Below are positions 1 to 8,626 of a stretch of 64,000 bases of DNA, one piece after another. A program made the position numbers and the translations under genes. The number at the start of each line of letters is the position of its first letter. Position 1 is the first letter of the stretch. The stretch is from JAXMBN01 sp046349875. Its GTDB lineage: Bacteria > Planctomycetota > Planctomycetia > Pirellulales > Pirellulaceae. The stretch covers positions 1 to 64,000 of the forward strand of contig JAXMBN010000001.1 of NCBI GenBank assembly GCA_046349875.1. The letters run 5' to 3'. Below the pieces are notes generated by a model that was not told the DNA's origin, ran no database searches, and saw only the letters and a list, made by a program, of their open reading frames with translations.

Positions 1-29
1 CACTTCAAAGCCATATCAGTCGAAGTACG

Positions 30-3000
30 TCATTGACGCGATGTCGGAGTGACTTTCATCCGCAAGACTTGTTCTCCGCGTCGAACAGCGATCTCGGTTT
101 CTTGCCCGACCTTCAAGCTTTCGATGGCGTAGGTGTAATCATAAATGTTCTCGATCTTCTTACCCGCAAGTTCGACGATCACATCACCACCTTTGACACC
201 GGCCGCAGCAGCGGGACCAGAGGCCGAAACGCCCGACAACAATACGCCTTTGATATCGGCCTGTGCATAATCGGGAACCGTTCCCAAATAGGCGGTCAAC
301 ATGGCCTTTTGACCTTGGTTCTCGGGGGCCTTTTGCGAAACATACTCTGGAATCGTTTCGCTGGTCGCCAAACTGCGGGCTACCAAGCCCATCAACTGCG
401 CGACCTTAGCAGCCCCTTCGTAGTTGATGAGATCCGGTGTATCGCGAGGTGTATGGTACTCGCTGTGCGACCCAGTAAAGGCCGACAAGATGGGAACACC
501 TTTGATATAAAACGTGCTCGCATCCGTTGGCAAATAGCTGTCCGCTTGAAGCACTAGAGGAAGCCCAACGACCGCATTCCGTTTCTCGATCTCGGAAGTC
601 CAATACGATGATGATCCAATCCCTTGCAGTACGAGGTTCTCACGAAGGCGGCCGATCATATCGAGGTTCAATGCCGACCCGACTACGGGATAAAGTGATT
701 TTGCACTCTTCTGTGGAACACCTGCGTGCGGATTTTCTGTCTCCTTAGAAGCAGATGCGTTGGCAGCAGCACCGTGTTCTGCAGGCATGCGATCAGGATA
801 AAGTTGATGGAAGCTATCCGCGAAGTAGCTTGAACCGATGAGCCCCAGTTCCTCGCCCGACCAAGCGGCAAACAAAACGTCTTGCTTGAGATTCAGTTTG
901 CCTGCCTTCTTGAGTCCCGCCAAATTCTGCGCGATCTCCAACATGCCAGCCACGCCCGATGCATTGTCGTCGGCGCCACGATGCGTTCCACCTTTTTCTT
1001 CTTCCTTGGCCAGCGAGGAACCATTTTCACCTGATCCAAGGTGGTCGATGTGAGCTCCCACAATCATCATGTGCTTGGTGGGCTTATCGCCCGCTCGCAA
1101 GATCCCAAGGACATTGCGGCCACTCTTGCGAACCTGTGAAACGTCAATCGATGCTTCAACCTTCACTTTGGGCAACTTAAAGCCCATCATCATTTCGCCC
1201 TTGTCCAATGTCTTTTGCAAATCGTCGAGCTTCTCTTCGGATTGAGCAAACCATGAGAGTGCGAGTTGGTCGGAAACACTGACGACGGCTAATCCACTTC
1301 CAGACAGAGCCCCATCCAACTGCAAGGGGACCAATTGGCTGCGGACGCCACTTTGCGGACCACTGACCACGATCAATCCAACGGCACCGCGATCGCGGGC
1401 TGCCATGGCTTTGTATCGCAAGTTGCTATAACGAGCCAAATGCTGACGTCGTTCGGCCGAGATATCGGTAGGTAATTGCCGCAAGACCATCACCCACTTT
1501 CCTTCGACATCGAGATGGACATACGAGTCGTAATCGGGTTGATTGTTTTCTTTGGGAGCAACGATTCCGTAACCTGCGAAGACGATTTCAGCGGATGGAA
1601 CATCACCATTCTTGGAAAAGGCTACTGGTCTCCAATCGCGATCGAGTTCAAACTTCGTTGTTCCATCGGTCAGTTGATTCTTGGGACCCAGCGATACCCC
1701 TGCCGTGAATGGAAACTCGTGGTACCAAGTTCCACTCGCGCCCGCTGGCTCAAGTCCTAAGCTCTCCATGAACGATGCAACATAAGCGGTTGCCTTCTTC
1801 TCGCCTTCCGTCCCCGTCAACCGACCGCCTAATTCGGGTCGGCAAAGATAATCGATGTGCTTGCCGATATCTGTGGCCCGGTATTCCACTTGGGTCTCGG
1901 CCGCAACCTGCGCAGCCACCTCTTTACTCTGCTGCGAATCCGTGGAGTCAATGCCCAAAGCTTGGCGAGCCGCCTTATCGTCCCAAGTGGCAATGAACAG
2001 TTGCGATTTCTTATTCGCGGTACGATTGCTCGTCCAAACGAGTTCCTTGCCATCGGGCGTGAAGACGGGCAAGCCATCAAAGCCTTCCGTCCCCGTCACT
2101 CGCTGTGGCTTTCCACCACTCGCTGAAACGATATAGAGTTCGAAATTGGCAAACCCTAATGGATTCGATGCATAGATCAGATAGTCTCCCGAAGGATGAT
2201 AATAGGGAGCCCAGCTCATCGCTCCCACATTGGTCAAACGCTGAACGTCACTACCATCGACATTCATGGTATAGATTTCGGCCGTCGCTCCGTCATGTGA
2301 GAATCGGCGCCAGCAGATGCGTTTGCCATTAGGAGAAAAGAAGGGGCCACCATCATATCCCCATTCATCGGTTAAGCGTTTGACCATCGAGCCATCGCTT
2401 TTCATCAAGTACAAATCGCAGGCACTCGCTGGATCCAACTTGAACATTTCTTGCTCTTTGTCGCTTAACTTCTCTGTGTACGCGCGACGATTGGAAGCAA
2501 ATGCAATCCACTGTCCATCGGGCGAATACGATGCCTCGGCATCATAGCCAGCGACATCCGTCAATTTGCGATAGGATTTGGTGTCACGATTCCATTCGAT
2601 AAGTTCGTATGTGGAATCGTAATCCCATGCATAGCGGCGTTCCTTGCCCGAAGCTCGCATCTCGAGTTCAGCTTTTTGTTTATCGGTTGCTTCGGGATCA
2701 TACTGCGTAGAAGCAAACAAGACCCGATTTCCATCGGGATGGATCCAAGCACATGTTGTCTTTCCGTAACCTGGCGACACGCGTTCCACGTCGCCCGTTT
2801 CGCGATCCATGTAGTAGATTTGATAGAACGGATTGCCTGGCTCACGTTCGCTCTGGAAGACCATCGCCTTCCCATCTTTGCTGAAGTATCCCTCGCCGCT
2901 TTTGGCTCCTTCCAAAGTCAGTTGTCGAATGTTCGATAAATACTTGGATTCGGAAAAAGATTCGGCCTTATCTTGAGCGACCAAGGGTGCAGCCAAGCTC

Positions 3001-3104
3001 AACGATACCAATGCCAGACCGATCCAATTCTTAGCCGAATTCTGCACGGTGGGTTCAAATGCAAGTCGCATCTTCGAGATAACTTCTTTCATGGAACGAT
3101 TCAC
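30..3104 (-). CDS. Secreted M28-family metallopeptidase with TolB-type propeller, PA and PDZ domains
   Basis: Predicted exported zinc aminopeptidase of 1024 residues. An N-terminal hydrophobic segment ending near APLVAQ looks like a signal peptide. Roughly residues 50-380 are PD40/TolB-like propeller repeats (SPDGQWIAFASNR, SPNGKRICW, TPDGKELVWTSNR). A PA-like insert follows at about 490-640, then the M28 core with visible zinc and catalytic motifs: GAHIDHLG, GADDNASG, WSGEELGLIGS, LNLDMIGR and HSEYHTPRD. The last ~90 residues form a PDZ domain (GVKGGDVIVELAGKKI). The GTG start overlaps the TAG of the upstream lipoprotein gene by one base (TAGTG), which suggests translational coupling and decides the start; in-frame ATGs 4 and 11 codons downstream are alternatives. 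Propeller, PA, M28 and PDZ in one chain is a long architecture for M28 enzymes. The substrate is unknown. Confidence 0.9.
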   Translation of the reverse strand: MNRSMKEVISKMRLAFEPTVQNSAKNWIGLALVSLSLAAPLVAQDKAESFSESKYLSNIRQLTLEGAKSGEGYFSKDGKAMVFQSEREPGNPFYQIYYMDRETGDVERVSPGYGKTTCAWIHPDGNRVLFASTQYDPEATDKQKAELEMRASGKERRYAWDYDSTYELIEWNRDTKSYRKLTDVAGYDAEASYSPDGQWIAFASNRRAYTEKLSDKEQEMFKLDPASACDLYLMKSDGSMVKRLTDEWGYDGGPFFSPNGKRICWRRFSHDGATAEIYTMNVDGSDVQRLTNVGAMSWAPYYHPSGDYLIYASNPLGFANFELYIVSASGGKPQRVTGTEGFDGLPVFTPDGKELVWTSNRTANKKSQLFIATWDDKAARQALGIDSTDSQQSKEVAAQVAAETQVEYRATDIGKHIDYLCRPELGGRLTGTEGEKKATAYVASFMESLGLEPAGASGTWYHEFPFTAGVSLGPKNQLTDGTTKFELDRDWRPVAFSKNGDVPSAEIVFAGYGIVAPKENNQPDYDSYVHLDVEGKWVMVLRQLPTDISAERRQHLARYSNLRYKAMAARDRGAVGLIVVSGPQSGVRSQLVPLQLDGALSGSGLAVVSVSDQLALSWFAQSEEKLDDLQKTLDKGEMMMGFKLPKVKVEASIDVSQVRKSGRNVLGILRAGDKPTKHMMIVGAHIDHLGSGENGSSLAKEEEKGGTHRGADDNASGVAGMLEIAQNLAGLKKAGKLNLKQDVLFAAWSGEELGLIGSSYFADSFHQLYPDRMPAEHGAAANASASKETENPHAGVPQKSAKSLYPVVGSALNLDMIGRLRENLVLQGIGSSSYWTSEIEKRNAVVGLPLVLQADSYLPTDASTFYIKGVPILSAFTGSHSEYHTPRDTPDLINYEGAAKVAQLMGLVARSLATSETIPEYVSQKAPENQGQKAMLTAYLGTVPDYAQADIKGVLLSGVSASGPAAAAGVKGGDVIVELAGKKIENIYDYTYAIESLKVGQETEIAVRRGEQVLRMKVTPTSRQ

Positions 3105-3460
3105 TAGGGTGAAATGATTTTTGAGTTTTGAAAGCCAATGCGATCGAGTTCTTGAAAGGCTACATCGCTATCGAAGCCTTCTTCAACGTTTAGCAACACA
3201 TGCTTGTGAGTGATTTCATCAGGATTGGGCTGGGCCACTAATTTGACGGAACGTACTCCTGGTTGACGCGCCAACGTATTTCTTACCTCGGGCCAACAGA
3301 CATGCTGGCAATTCATATCGGGTACCAAAACCCGTATTGTCTTTTCGTTCGCGGCCGTCGTGGATCGAACGGCCTCGATTGCTTTGACAGCAGTGGGATT
3401 TGAAGTTTGAGATTGACATCCCAATCCTATTCCCAGCGCCAAACATAGGAGCCATCGCAT
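3104..3460 (-). CDS. Small lipoprotein with heavy-metal-associated (HMA)-like domain
   Basis: Predicted lipoprotein of about 118 residues. It begins MRWLLCLALGIGLGC, a short signal with a lipobox-like LGLGC ending. The mature part resembles an HMA/MerP ferredoxin-like fold: a strand (IRVLVPDMNCQHVCWPEV), helix, strand (GVRSVKLV) and a C-terminal helix (FQELDRIGF). The metal motif reads MNCQHVC rather than the classical MxCxxC, so metal binding is uncertain. The chosen ATG has GAGG nine bases upstream; GTG/ATG codons up to 15 bases further upstream are possible. Its stop overlaps the start of the peptidase gene, so the two are probably co-expressed. HMA domains usually sit in cytoplasmic chaperones or P-type ATPases; a lipid-anchored one implies an extracytoplasmic role. 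Confidence 0.75.
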   Translation of the reverse strand: MRWLLCLALGIGLGCQSQTSNPTAVKAIEAVRSTTAANEKTIRVLVPDMNCQHVCWPEVRNTLARQPGVRSVKLVAQPNPDEITHKHVLLNVEEGFDSDVAFQELDRIGFQNSKIISP

Positions 3461-3834
3461 CCAGGACATCCTCACATTCGAATGAGATTCCGGGAATCGA
3501 TCAAATCATCCCCAGGAACGAGGCAGGTCAAATCCAGGAAGGGTAGCGTGCCGAATGACGATCGACCGAGGACCAAATGCCGACGGCCTTTGCAGCAAGC
3601 ACGCTACATATTCTAGAGTCTAGGCACCCAAGCCTCCGCTGCAAAGCCAATCCCACCCGATTCTAGGGAGATATCCTGTCGCACCTGGCGCAAGACCATT
3701 GTTCCCTAACCTTTTCTAGGGCTTGCAATAGGAATCCTCAGTTGCATGAGCAAGTAACGGCCCCTTTGTTGGTATACGCCATCGTTGTCGGCTTGGGAAG
3801 CCTTCCATCCGAGACCAACGAGTGGTTCATCAAC
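3461..3834. other. Intergenic region without a recognised gene
   Basis: No supported ORF, tRNA or repeat was found here. It lies between the lipoprotein start and the terminator of the secretin gene and presumably contains the promoter of the lipoprotein-peptidase pair. Confidence 0.5.
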
Positions 3835-3864
3835 GAAAAACGGCCAGGACGTTGGTCCTGGCCG
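3834..3864 (-). terminator. Rho-independent terminator of the secretin gene
   Basis: A perfect 10-bp stem (CGGCCAGGAC / GTCCTGGCCG) with a four-base loop. Read on the minus strand it is followed by TTTTTCG. It sits about 30 bases after the secretin stop codon. Confidence 0.9.
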
Positions 3865-3895
3865 CAGAGTGGTTCGAGTTGTCGAACAACTAGAT

Positions 3896-6800
3896 TTAAG
3901 GAGCGGTAAAGGCGCTGGTGCCCAATACCTTTTCCTCTTCTTCTTCTGGAATGATGATGCGTGGCGTTACCGTCAACATCAAGGTCGAGGTTTCGCGACC
4001 TACACCAACGTTCTTGAACAAACGGCTGATGTAAGGCACCTTCGAGAGCAATGGAATACCACGCTCGGTTCGACCTTCACGCAAACGCTTGATACCACCG
4101 AGCAGAATGGTTCCGCCATCGGGTACCGTCACGGTCGTATTGACCGAGGTGTTACCCAAAGTTGGCAACTGAACCGTCGAACCTTCGATGATGGTTTCTT
4201 CATCATCGCGGCCATCGGTTGGGTTTCCATCCGGATCCAAAACGGTCGAACCAGTCCGAACCGTACGGCTTCCCGTAAAGGTAAAGGTACGATCGGCATC
4301 TTGAATTCGGGTGAACATAGGAACCAGAGTCAAGCGAACAAATCGCTTGTCTTGGGTCACAACCGCTTGCACGGTCAAGTTCGTTCCATCATTCAAAACA
4401 GCGATGATCGGTTGCTGTGCAACAGCAAAGTCACCCACAACAGGGTTCAAACCAATCACGAACGGTCGCTGAGCTTGGTCCGTGATCGTCGCGGTTTGTC
4501 CGTCGAACATGGTTACCTTTGGTGCTTGCAACACGTTGGTTCGGCTATCCCCTTGAGCAGCTTCGAGCAAGAAGAAGAGCTCGATGTCGCTGAGAATCGC
4601 AAAACCAAATCGTCCGCCGGCATCCGCATCGGGAGTACCGAACTGAGGAGTCGCCCCCGCAATCGTGCCGTTCGTCAAACGAACGTCGAGGTCTGCGGTG
4701 GGTTGCAAGTCGCTTCCAATACCCACGGTTACCTTTGGACCAAAGTCTTCAGGTGGAATTTCGCGGTTGTTGTCGTCGAAGCCCAATTCAAAGTCGACCC
4801 CGATACGCTCGAAGAACGTGTCGGTCAACGTAATGAATCGAACTTCAATCGTCACCTGCAAGTTTTGCAACTTGCGGAGTGCCGTCAACAATTCAGCGAT
4901 TGCTTCATGCGTTTCTTGAGGAGCATTGACGATCAAGCTCAAGTTCGCACCGAATTCGCGAATGGTATCGGTACCACCATCTACTTCCCAGTTGGCTTCC
5001 ACCGTGGAGGTGATCAACTGAATCAAGCTTTGGAAGTCAGCAACCACACCACCCCCAGCGCGACCACCTGCAGGTGTTCCGCCGATGAATGGATTCGCCA
5101 ATCCTTGAGCTGGAGGTCCATTGTTGGCCCATGGATTTCCCATCATTCCGGGCATGCCTGGCATACCGCCAGGAACCCCTGGAAGTCCAGGAAGATTGGG
5201 CTGTCCAAGAACGTTCAAGCTTGGATCGATGCTTGCCAATTGAGCTCGGCCAAGATCGGTACCGCGTTTGGCTTCCGTTTGCACCAACAACTGCTGACCA
5301 TGGTTGATATAGGCCGAGCGAATTGCTCCTGCCAAACCACTGTTGTAGTCATTGACGAAGTTCGGAATCGGAATCACCAAGTCCTTCACAGGATAGGTCT
5401 TCATGACTCGCGCACGTGTCGCGGTATTCTTGCTCGTGATGCGAAGCACGTCGTTCTTGATCACATAGGTCAAGTGGAGTGGTTCCAACATCAACGTCAA
5501 AGTGCTCTTCAACGAAATCTCTTTACCACGGAGATCCAAGTTGATTGGAAGATCCGAGGTATAGCCTTCCGTTCGCAAACCTTCTTGATCGATCAAGATG
5601 GGGATTCCCACCATATCCATCAAGGTATTCACAGCTTGCGAGAGAGGTCGCTGCGTGAAGCTGACCGAGATCGGTTGCGTAAGCTTCTCGCGAATTTCGC
5701 GTTCCGCTGGCGTCAACGTGATCGAGTCCCCTTCGAGATTCTTGCGAATGTTAGAAAGGGCTTGCCAGGTTCGCGCGTCCGGCATGACGTAGGGACGACT
5801 ATCATCGGGAAAGACCGATGCTTCGTCCACATTGAGCATGCCTTTGTTAAAGCCTTCTTCCTTGCGTCGCTGGATCGAGAGATACTCTTCCTGACGACGA
5901 CGGATCTTGGCATTTTGATACATGAGCGTTGCAAGCTCGGTCTCAGGCGCCATCTCGCCAACCTTCTTGGCGACGATTTCGGCATCTTCAAACGATCCCT
6001 TTTCCATGAGGTCGTTGAACTGATCCACCATGCGTTGCAGTTCGCTATCGAGCTTGGCTCGGTTGGCAGCATCGGCAGCATTTTCAGCTTCGATCTGCGC
6101 ATTGCGAGCGTTCAACTCGATCTGCGACTTATTCTGATCCACATAGCTTTGGACATTGCCGAGCACGCGATCGACCATAGCCAACATCTGCTTACGATAA
6201 GCTCCGTCGACTTGCGATTGACTGACGCGTTGGCGCAACAACTGCAAACGATCGAGCGCTTGCAAAGGTGCTTCATTGACCATTCGCTCGGATTCGGCAA
6301 TCTCGCCAGTCACTTCGCGGAACAGCTTTTGACGAAGCAAGCTTGCTTCGTCGTTTGCTTGTTGCAAAGGACTGATTGCTTCAGGAGCCTTGTTGCCGCT
6401 TCCAGGATTGGATTGCAACAACATGAGCTTGTCGCGAAGCTGAGCTCGCGTGTTGGCATCGAGCGAGTCTTGCTTCTTCCAAGCTTGTTGGAAAAGTTGG
6501 ACTGCTTCATCGCGTTTGCCAGCTGTCAAAGCGGCAACACCATTGCGATAGAGTTCATCGCCCGAAGCGTTGCTATCGACGGGAAGCTGGAAGCCACCAC
6601 CATGCGACGAGGTCGCCGATGCGGCCGCCACGTTGGTGGCATCTTGCGATGGTTGGAACACACCCGTTTGAACGCTGGCTGGATTTCCCATACCACCGCT
6701 CGCTTGTTGAACCGATGCGGTAACCACACCTTGATTCAACGGTGCAGAAGGATTCATCGGTGCGGAAGCGAGAGTCGTGCCTTGAGCACGTTCTGCTCGT

Positions 6801-7531
6801 TCCACTTCCATTTGTACTTGCCAAGGCTTGAGCTGCCCCGTTGCAAATTCCGACTCGGGAACGCGAAGCGAATTGGCTCGGTCAATCATCTGACGAGCGT
6901 TCGCAACGTCGCCACGCGCCAATGCGAGTTTTGCTTGAGCCGCAAGGGCTGCTGCTTGATCTCGCAATGGATTGGCGGGCATTGGATTGACTTGTCCCGC
7001 ATTCGCTTGTGGCTGAATCGCATTGGCCAATGAAGGCAGTTGCGGATTCGCTGGTGCAGCAGGAGGCAGAAGGGCAGGGGCTGCCATCGCAGCTTGCTTC
7101 ATCGCCGTATCCAACTGCATGGCCGAAATGCCCTTCTGCTGGAGCTGATCGCGCACCTGCTGAAGTTCGGCTGCCATTTCTGGAATGCGTGAGCCCAAAG
7201 TGGCGGCATGCACGTAAGCTTGCAAAGCCACACCGTTCTGTCCATCCACCATCGCCTTCCTGGCTTTGGTCAAATGTTCTCGAACTGCGGTAGCAGCAGC
7301 GTTGGGAGCAGCCAACTGGGGCATTGTAAGATTGGAGCCAACCGTCGGCATCGTGCTCGACGGAGCGCTCGCTGGAACCGCCTGTGTATTCGGCGGTGCA
7401 AATTGTGCGGCTGCTTGGGTCGTGACTAGCGCCGTCATAACGACGGAACTACCCAACCAAGCGACCGGTGACGATGGTGCAGCGCATGCATACACCTCGC
7501 GCAACATCTTCAGAGGGTTTCTCACTCTCAA
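3896..7531 (-). CDS. Type II/III-like secretin with extended N-terminus
   Basis: Outer-membrane secretin of 1211 residues, longer than typical GspD or PilQ. It has a signal peptide (VVMTALVTTQAAAQF), then about 500 residues of Ala/Gln-rich helical or TPR-like sequence. An STN/N0-like block follows around 590-720 (ISVSFTQRPLSQAVNTLMD), a collagen-like Gly-Pro-Met linker around 770-800, then a block reading GGGVVADFQSLIQLI near 824-862 and the secretin core with VPDGGTILLGGIKR and PLLSKVPYISRLFKN. The TTG start is supported by AGGAG seven bases upstream; a GTG lies two codons further in. It stands alone: no inner-membrane secretion or pilus genes flank it. The same ADFQSLI...VEANW...GGTDTI block recurs in the DUF1598 gene at 36434-38161. 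Confidence 0.93.
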   Translation of the reverse strand: MRVRNPLKMLREVYACAAPSSPVAWLGSSVVMTALVTTQAAAQFAPPNTQAVPASAPSSTMPTVGSNLTMPQLAAPNAAATAVREHLTKARKAMVDGQNGVALQAYVHAATLGSRIPEMAAELQQVRDQLQQKGISAMQLDTAMKQAAMAAPALLPPAAPANPQLPSLANAIQPQANAGQVNPMPANPLRDQAAALAAQAKLALARGDVANARQMIDRANSLRVPESEFATGQLKPWQVQMEVERAERAQGTTLASAPMNPSAPLNQGVVTASVQQASGGMGNPASVQTGVFQPSQDATNVAAASATSSHGGGFQLPVDSNASGDELYRNGVAALTAGKRDEAVQLFQQAWKKQDSLDANTRAQLRDKLMLLQSNPGSGNKAPEAISPLQQANDEASLLRQKLFREVTGEIAESERMVNEAPLQALDRLQLLRQRVSQSQVDGAYRKQMLAMVDRVLGNVQSYVDQNKSQIELNARNAQIEAENAADAANRAKLDSELQRMVDQFNDLMEKGSFEDAEIVAKKVGEMAPETELATLMYQNAKIRRRQEEYLSIQRRKEEGFNKGMLNVDEASVFPDDSRPYVMPDARTWQALSNIRKNLEGDSITLTPAEREIREKLTQPISVSFTQRPLSQAVNTLMDMVGIPILIDQEGLRTEGYTSDLPINLDLRGKEISLKSTLTLMLEPLHLTYVIKNDVLRITSKNTATRARVMKTYPVKDLVIPIPNFVNDYNSGLAGAIRSAYINHGQQLLVQTEAKRGTDLGRAQLASIDPSLNVLGQPNLPGLPGVPGGMPGMPGMMGNPWANNGPPAQGLANPFIGGTPAGGRAGGGVVADFQSLIQLITSTVEANWEVDGGTDTIREFGANLSLIVNAPQETHEAIAELLTALRKLQNLQVTIEVRFITLTDTFFERIGVDFELGFDDNNREIPPEDFGPKVTVGIGSDLQPTADLDVRLTNGTIAGATPQFGTPDADAGGRFGFAILSDIELFFLLEAAQGDSRTNVLQAPKVTMFDGQTATITDQAQRPFVIGLNPVVGDFAVAQQPIIAVLNDGTNLTVQAVVTQDKRFVRLTLVPMFTRIQDADRTFTFTGSRTVRTGSTVLDPDGNPTDGRDDEETIIEGSTVQLPTLGNTSVNTTVTVPDGGTILLGGIKRLREGRTERGIPLLSKVPYISRLFKNVGVGRETSTLMLTVTPRIIIPEEEEEKVLGTSAFTAP

Positions 7532-7950
7532 CGCGACTCTCCTTTTTCGCGATTGACCGAACCCAAATCTCTACCGGTCGATGATCTCCAATGCCTTGGC
7601 CGCAACGGTGACCACCGAAAGTCTTCGTACCACCCCCAACTACAAGCTCGCAAGCGAATCCGTTCCACATGCGATACCAATAGCGGTTTCCGAACGGTCC
7701 GTGCACCTTTAAAACGCACAGGTACACAGATCGCCGGATGGGCGCGTACTAGAACAATGGGTTTGCAGTGGAATTATTGGGGATTGTTGTTTGAGTCAAT
7801 AGCAGTTTCAGAATTCGTAAAAATATTTTCGTCCTTCGATCGCAAGTTGCTTTCCTAGCTTCCGCAAGTCATCCAAAACGATGATGATGTTGAATGCTAG
7901 CTCGCATCGAGTCAGCTTCGAACGATTTCTCGCAAGTAGGTTGCAGTGGA
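7532..7950. other. Divergent intergenic region
   Basis: About 420 bases between the divergent secretin and DJ-1/PfpI genes. The right half is AT-rich. Promoters for both genes are expected, but I could not pick convincing -35/-10 pairs. No small gene or RNA recognised. Confidence 0.4.
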
Positions 7951-8523
7951 ATGTCCAAACGCGTGCTGTTTTTGGTGGGTGACTTCGTCGAAGATTATGA
8001 AATCATGGTTCCTTGGCAGATGCTTTTGATGCTCGAACATCAATGCTTTGCGGCCTGCCCAGGCAAAAAACCGGGCGATTGGGTGGCAACGGCCATCCAT
8101 GATTTTGAAGGCCATCAAACCTATAGTGAGAAACCAGGACATCGCTTCACACTCAATGCCGATTTCGATCAAATCGATCCATCAACCATGGATGCATTGG
8201 TCTTGCCTGGTGGCCGTGCTCCCGAATACCTTCGGCTCAACGAACGCGTGTTGGAAATCGTGCGGCACTTCGCTTCAACCAACAAGCCTATCGCTGCCAT
8301 TTGCCATGGCCCACAAATCTTAGCGGCTGCAGGGGTTTTGAAGGGCCGGCAATGCAGTTGCTATCCAGCCGTTCGCTATGAAGTCTCGATGAACGGTGGA
8401 ACCTATATCGATCCCAGTTCAGGATTCGATTCCGTTCATGTGGACGGCAACTTGGTAACAGCTCCCGCTTGGCCCGCACATCCCGCGTGGATGCGAGCTT
8501 TCCGCAAGCTATTGGATGCTTAG
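7951..8523 (+). CDS. DJ-1/PfpI family protein
   Basis: A 190-residue protein of the class I glutamine-amidotransferase-like superfamily (PfpI/DJ-1/YajL group). It opens with VLFLVGDFVEDYE, has the conserved LVLPGGRAPEYL strand-turn and the nucleophile elbow AAICHGPQ with the reactive cysteine at about residue 118. Family members include proteases, glyoxalases/deglycases and chaperones, so the exact reaction cannot be assigned. The start is set at MSKRVLFL rather than an upstream in-frame ATG 19 codons earlier, because the family fold begins here and AGTGGA precedes it. It is monocistronic, followed by a terminator shared with the convergent EF-hand gene. Confidence 0.88.
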   Translation: MSKRVLFLVGDFVEDYEIMVPWQMLLMLEHQCFAACPGKKPGDWVATAIHDFEGHQTYSEKPGHRFTLNADFDQIDPSTMDALVLPGGRAPEYLRLNERVLEIVRHFASTNKPIAAICHGPQILAAAGVLKGRQCSCYPAVRYEVSMNGGTYIDPSSGFDSVHVDGNLVTAPAWPAHPAWMRAFRKLLDA

Positions 8524-8569
8524 CCAACAAGCATCATAAAGTGCAAACCGTCATTTGCATCATCAAAGA

Positions 8570-8599
8570 AAAGAGCCCGATGTTTCCATCGGGCTCTTT
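8570..8599. terminator. Bidirectional terminator between convergent genes
   Basis: A perfect 13-bp stem (AAAGAGCCCGATG / CATCGGGCTCTTT) with TTTC loop between the PfpI-like gene and the convergent EF-hand gene. The stem has A/T-rich ends on both sides, so it can work in both directions. Confidence 0.85.
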
Positions 8600-8626
8600 G
8601 CATGGGTGAATTGAACGGTTGCCAAA

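Noticed and set aside
3785..7033. Plus-strand open frame of 1082 residues
   Set aside because: It lies entirely antisense to the secretin gene, which has signal peptide, domains and terminator. The product is low-complexity (His/Arg/Gln-rich) and looks like a frame shadow.
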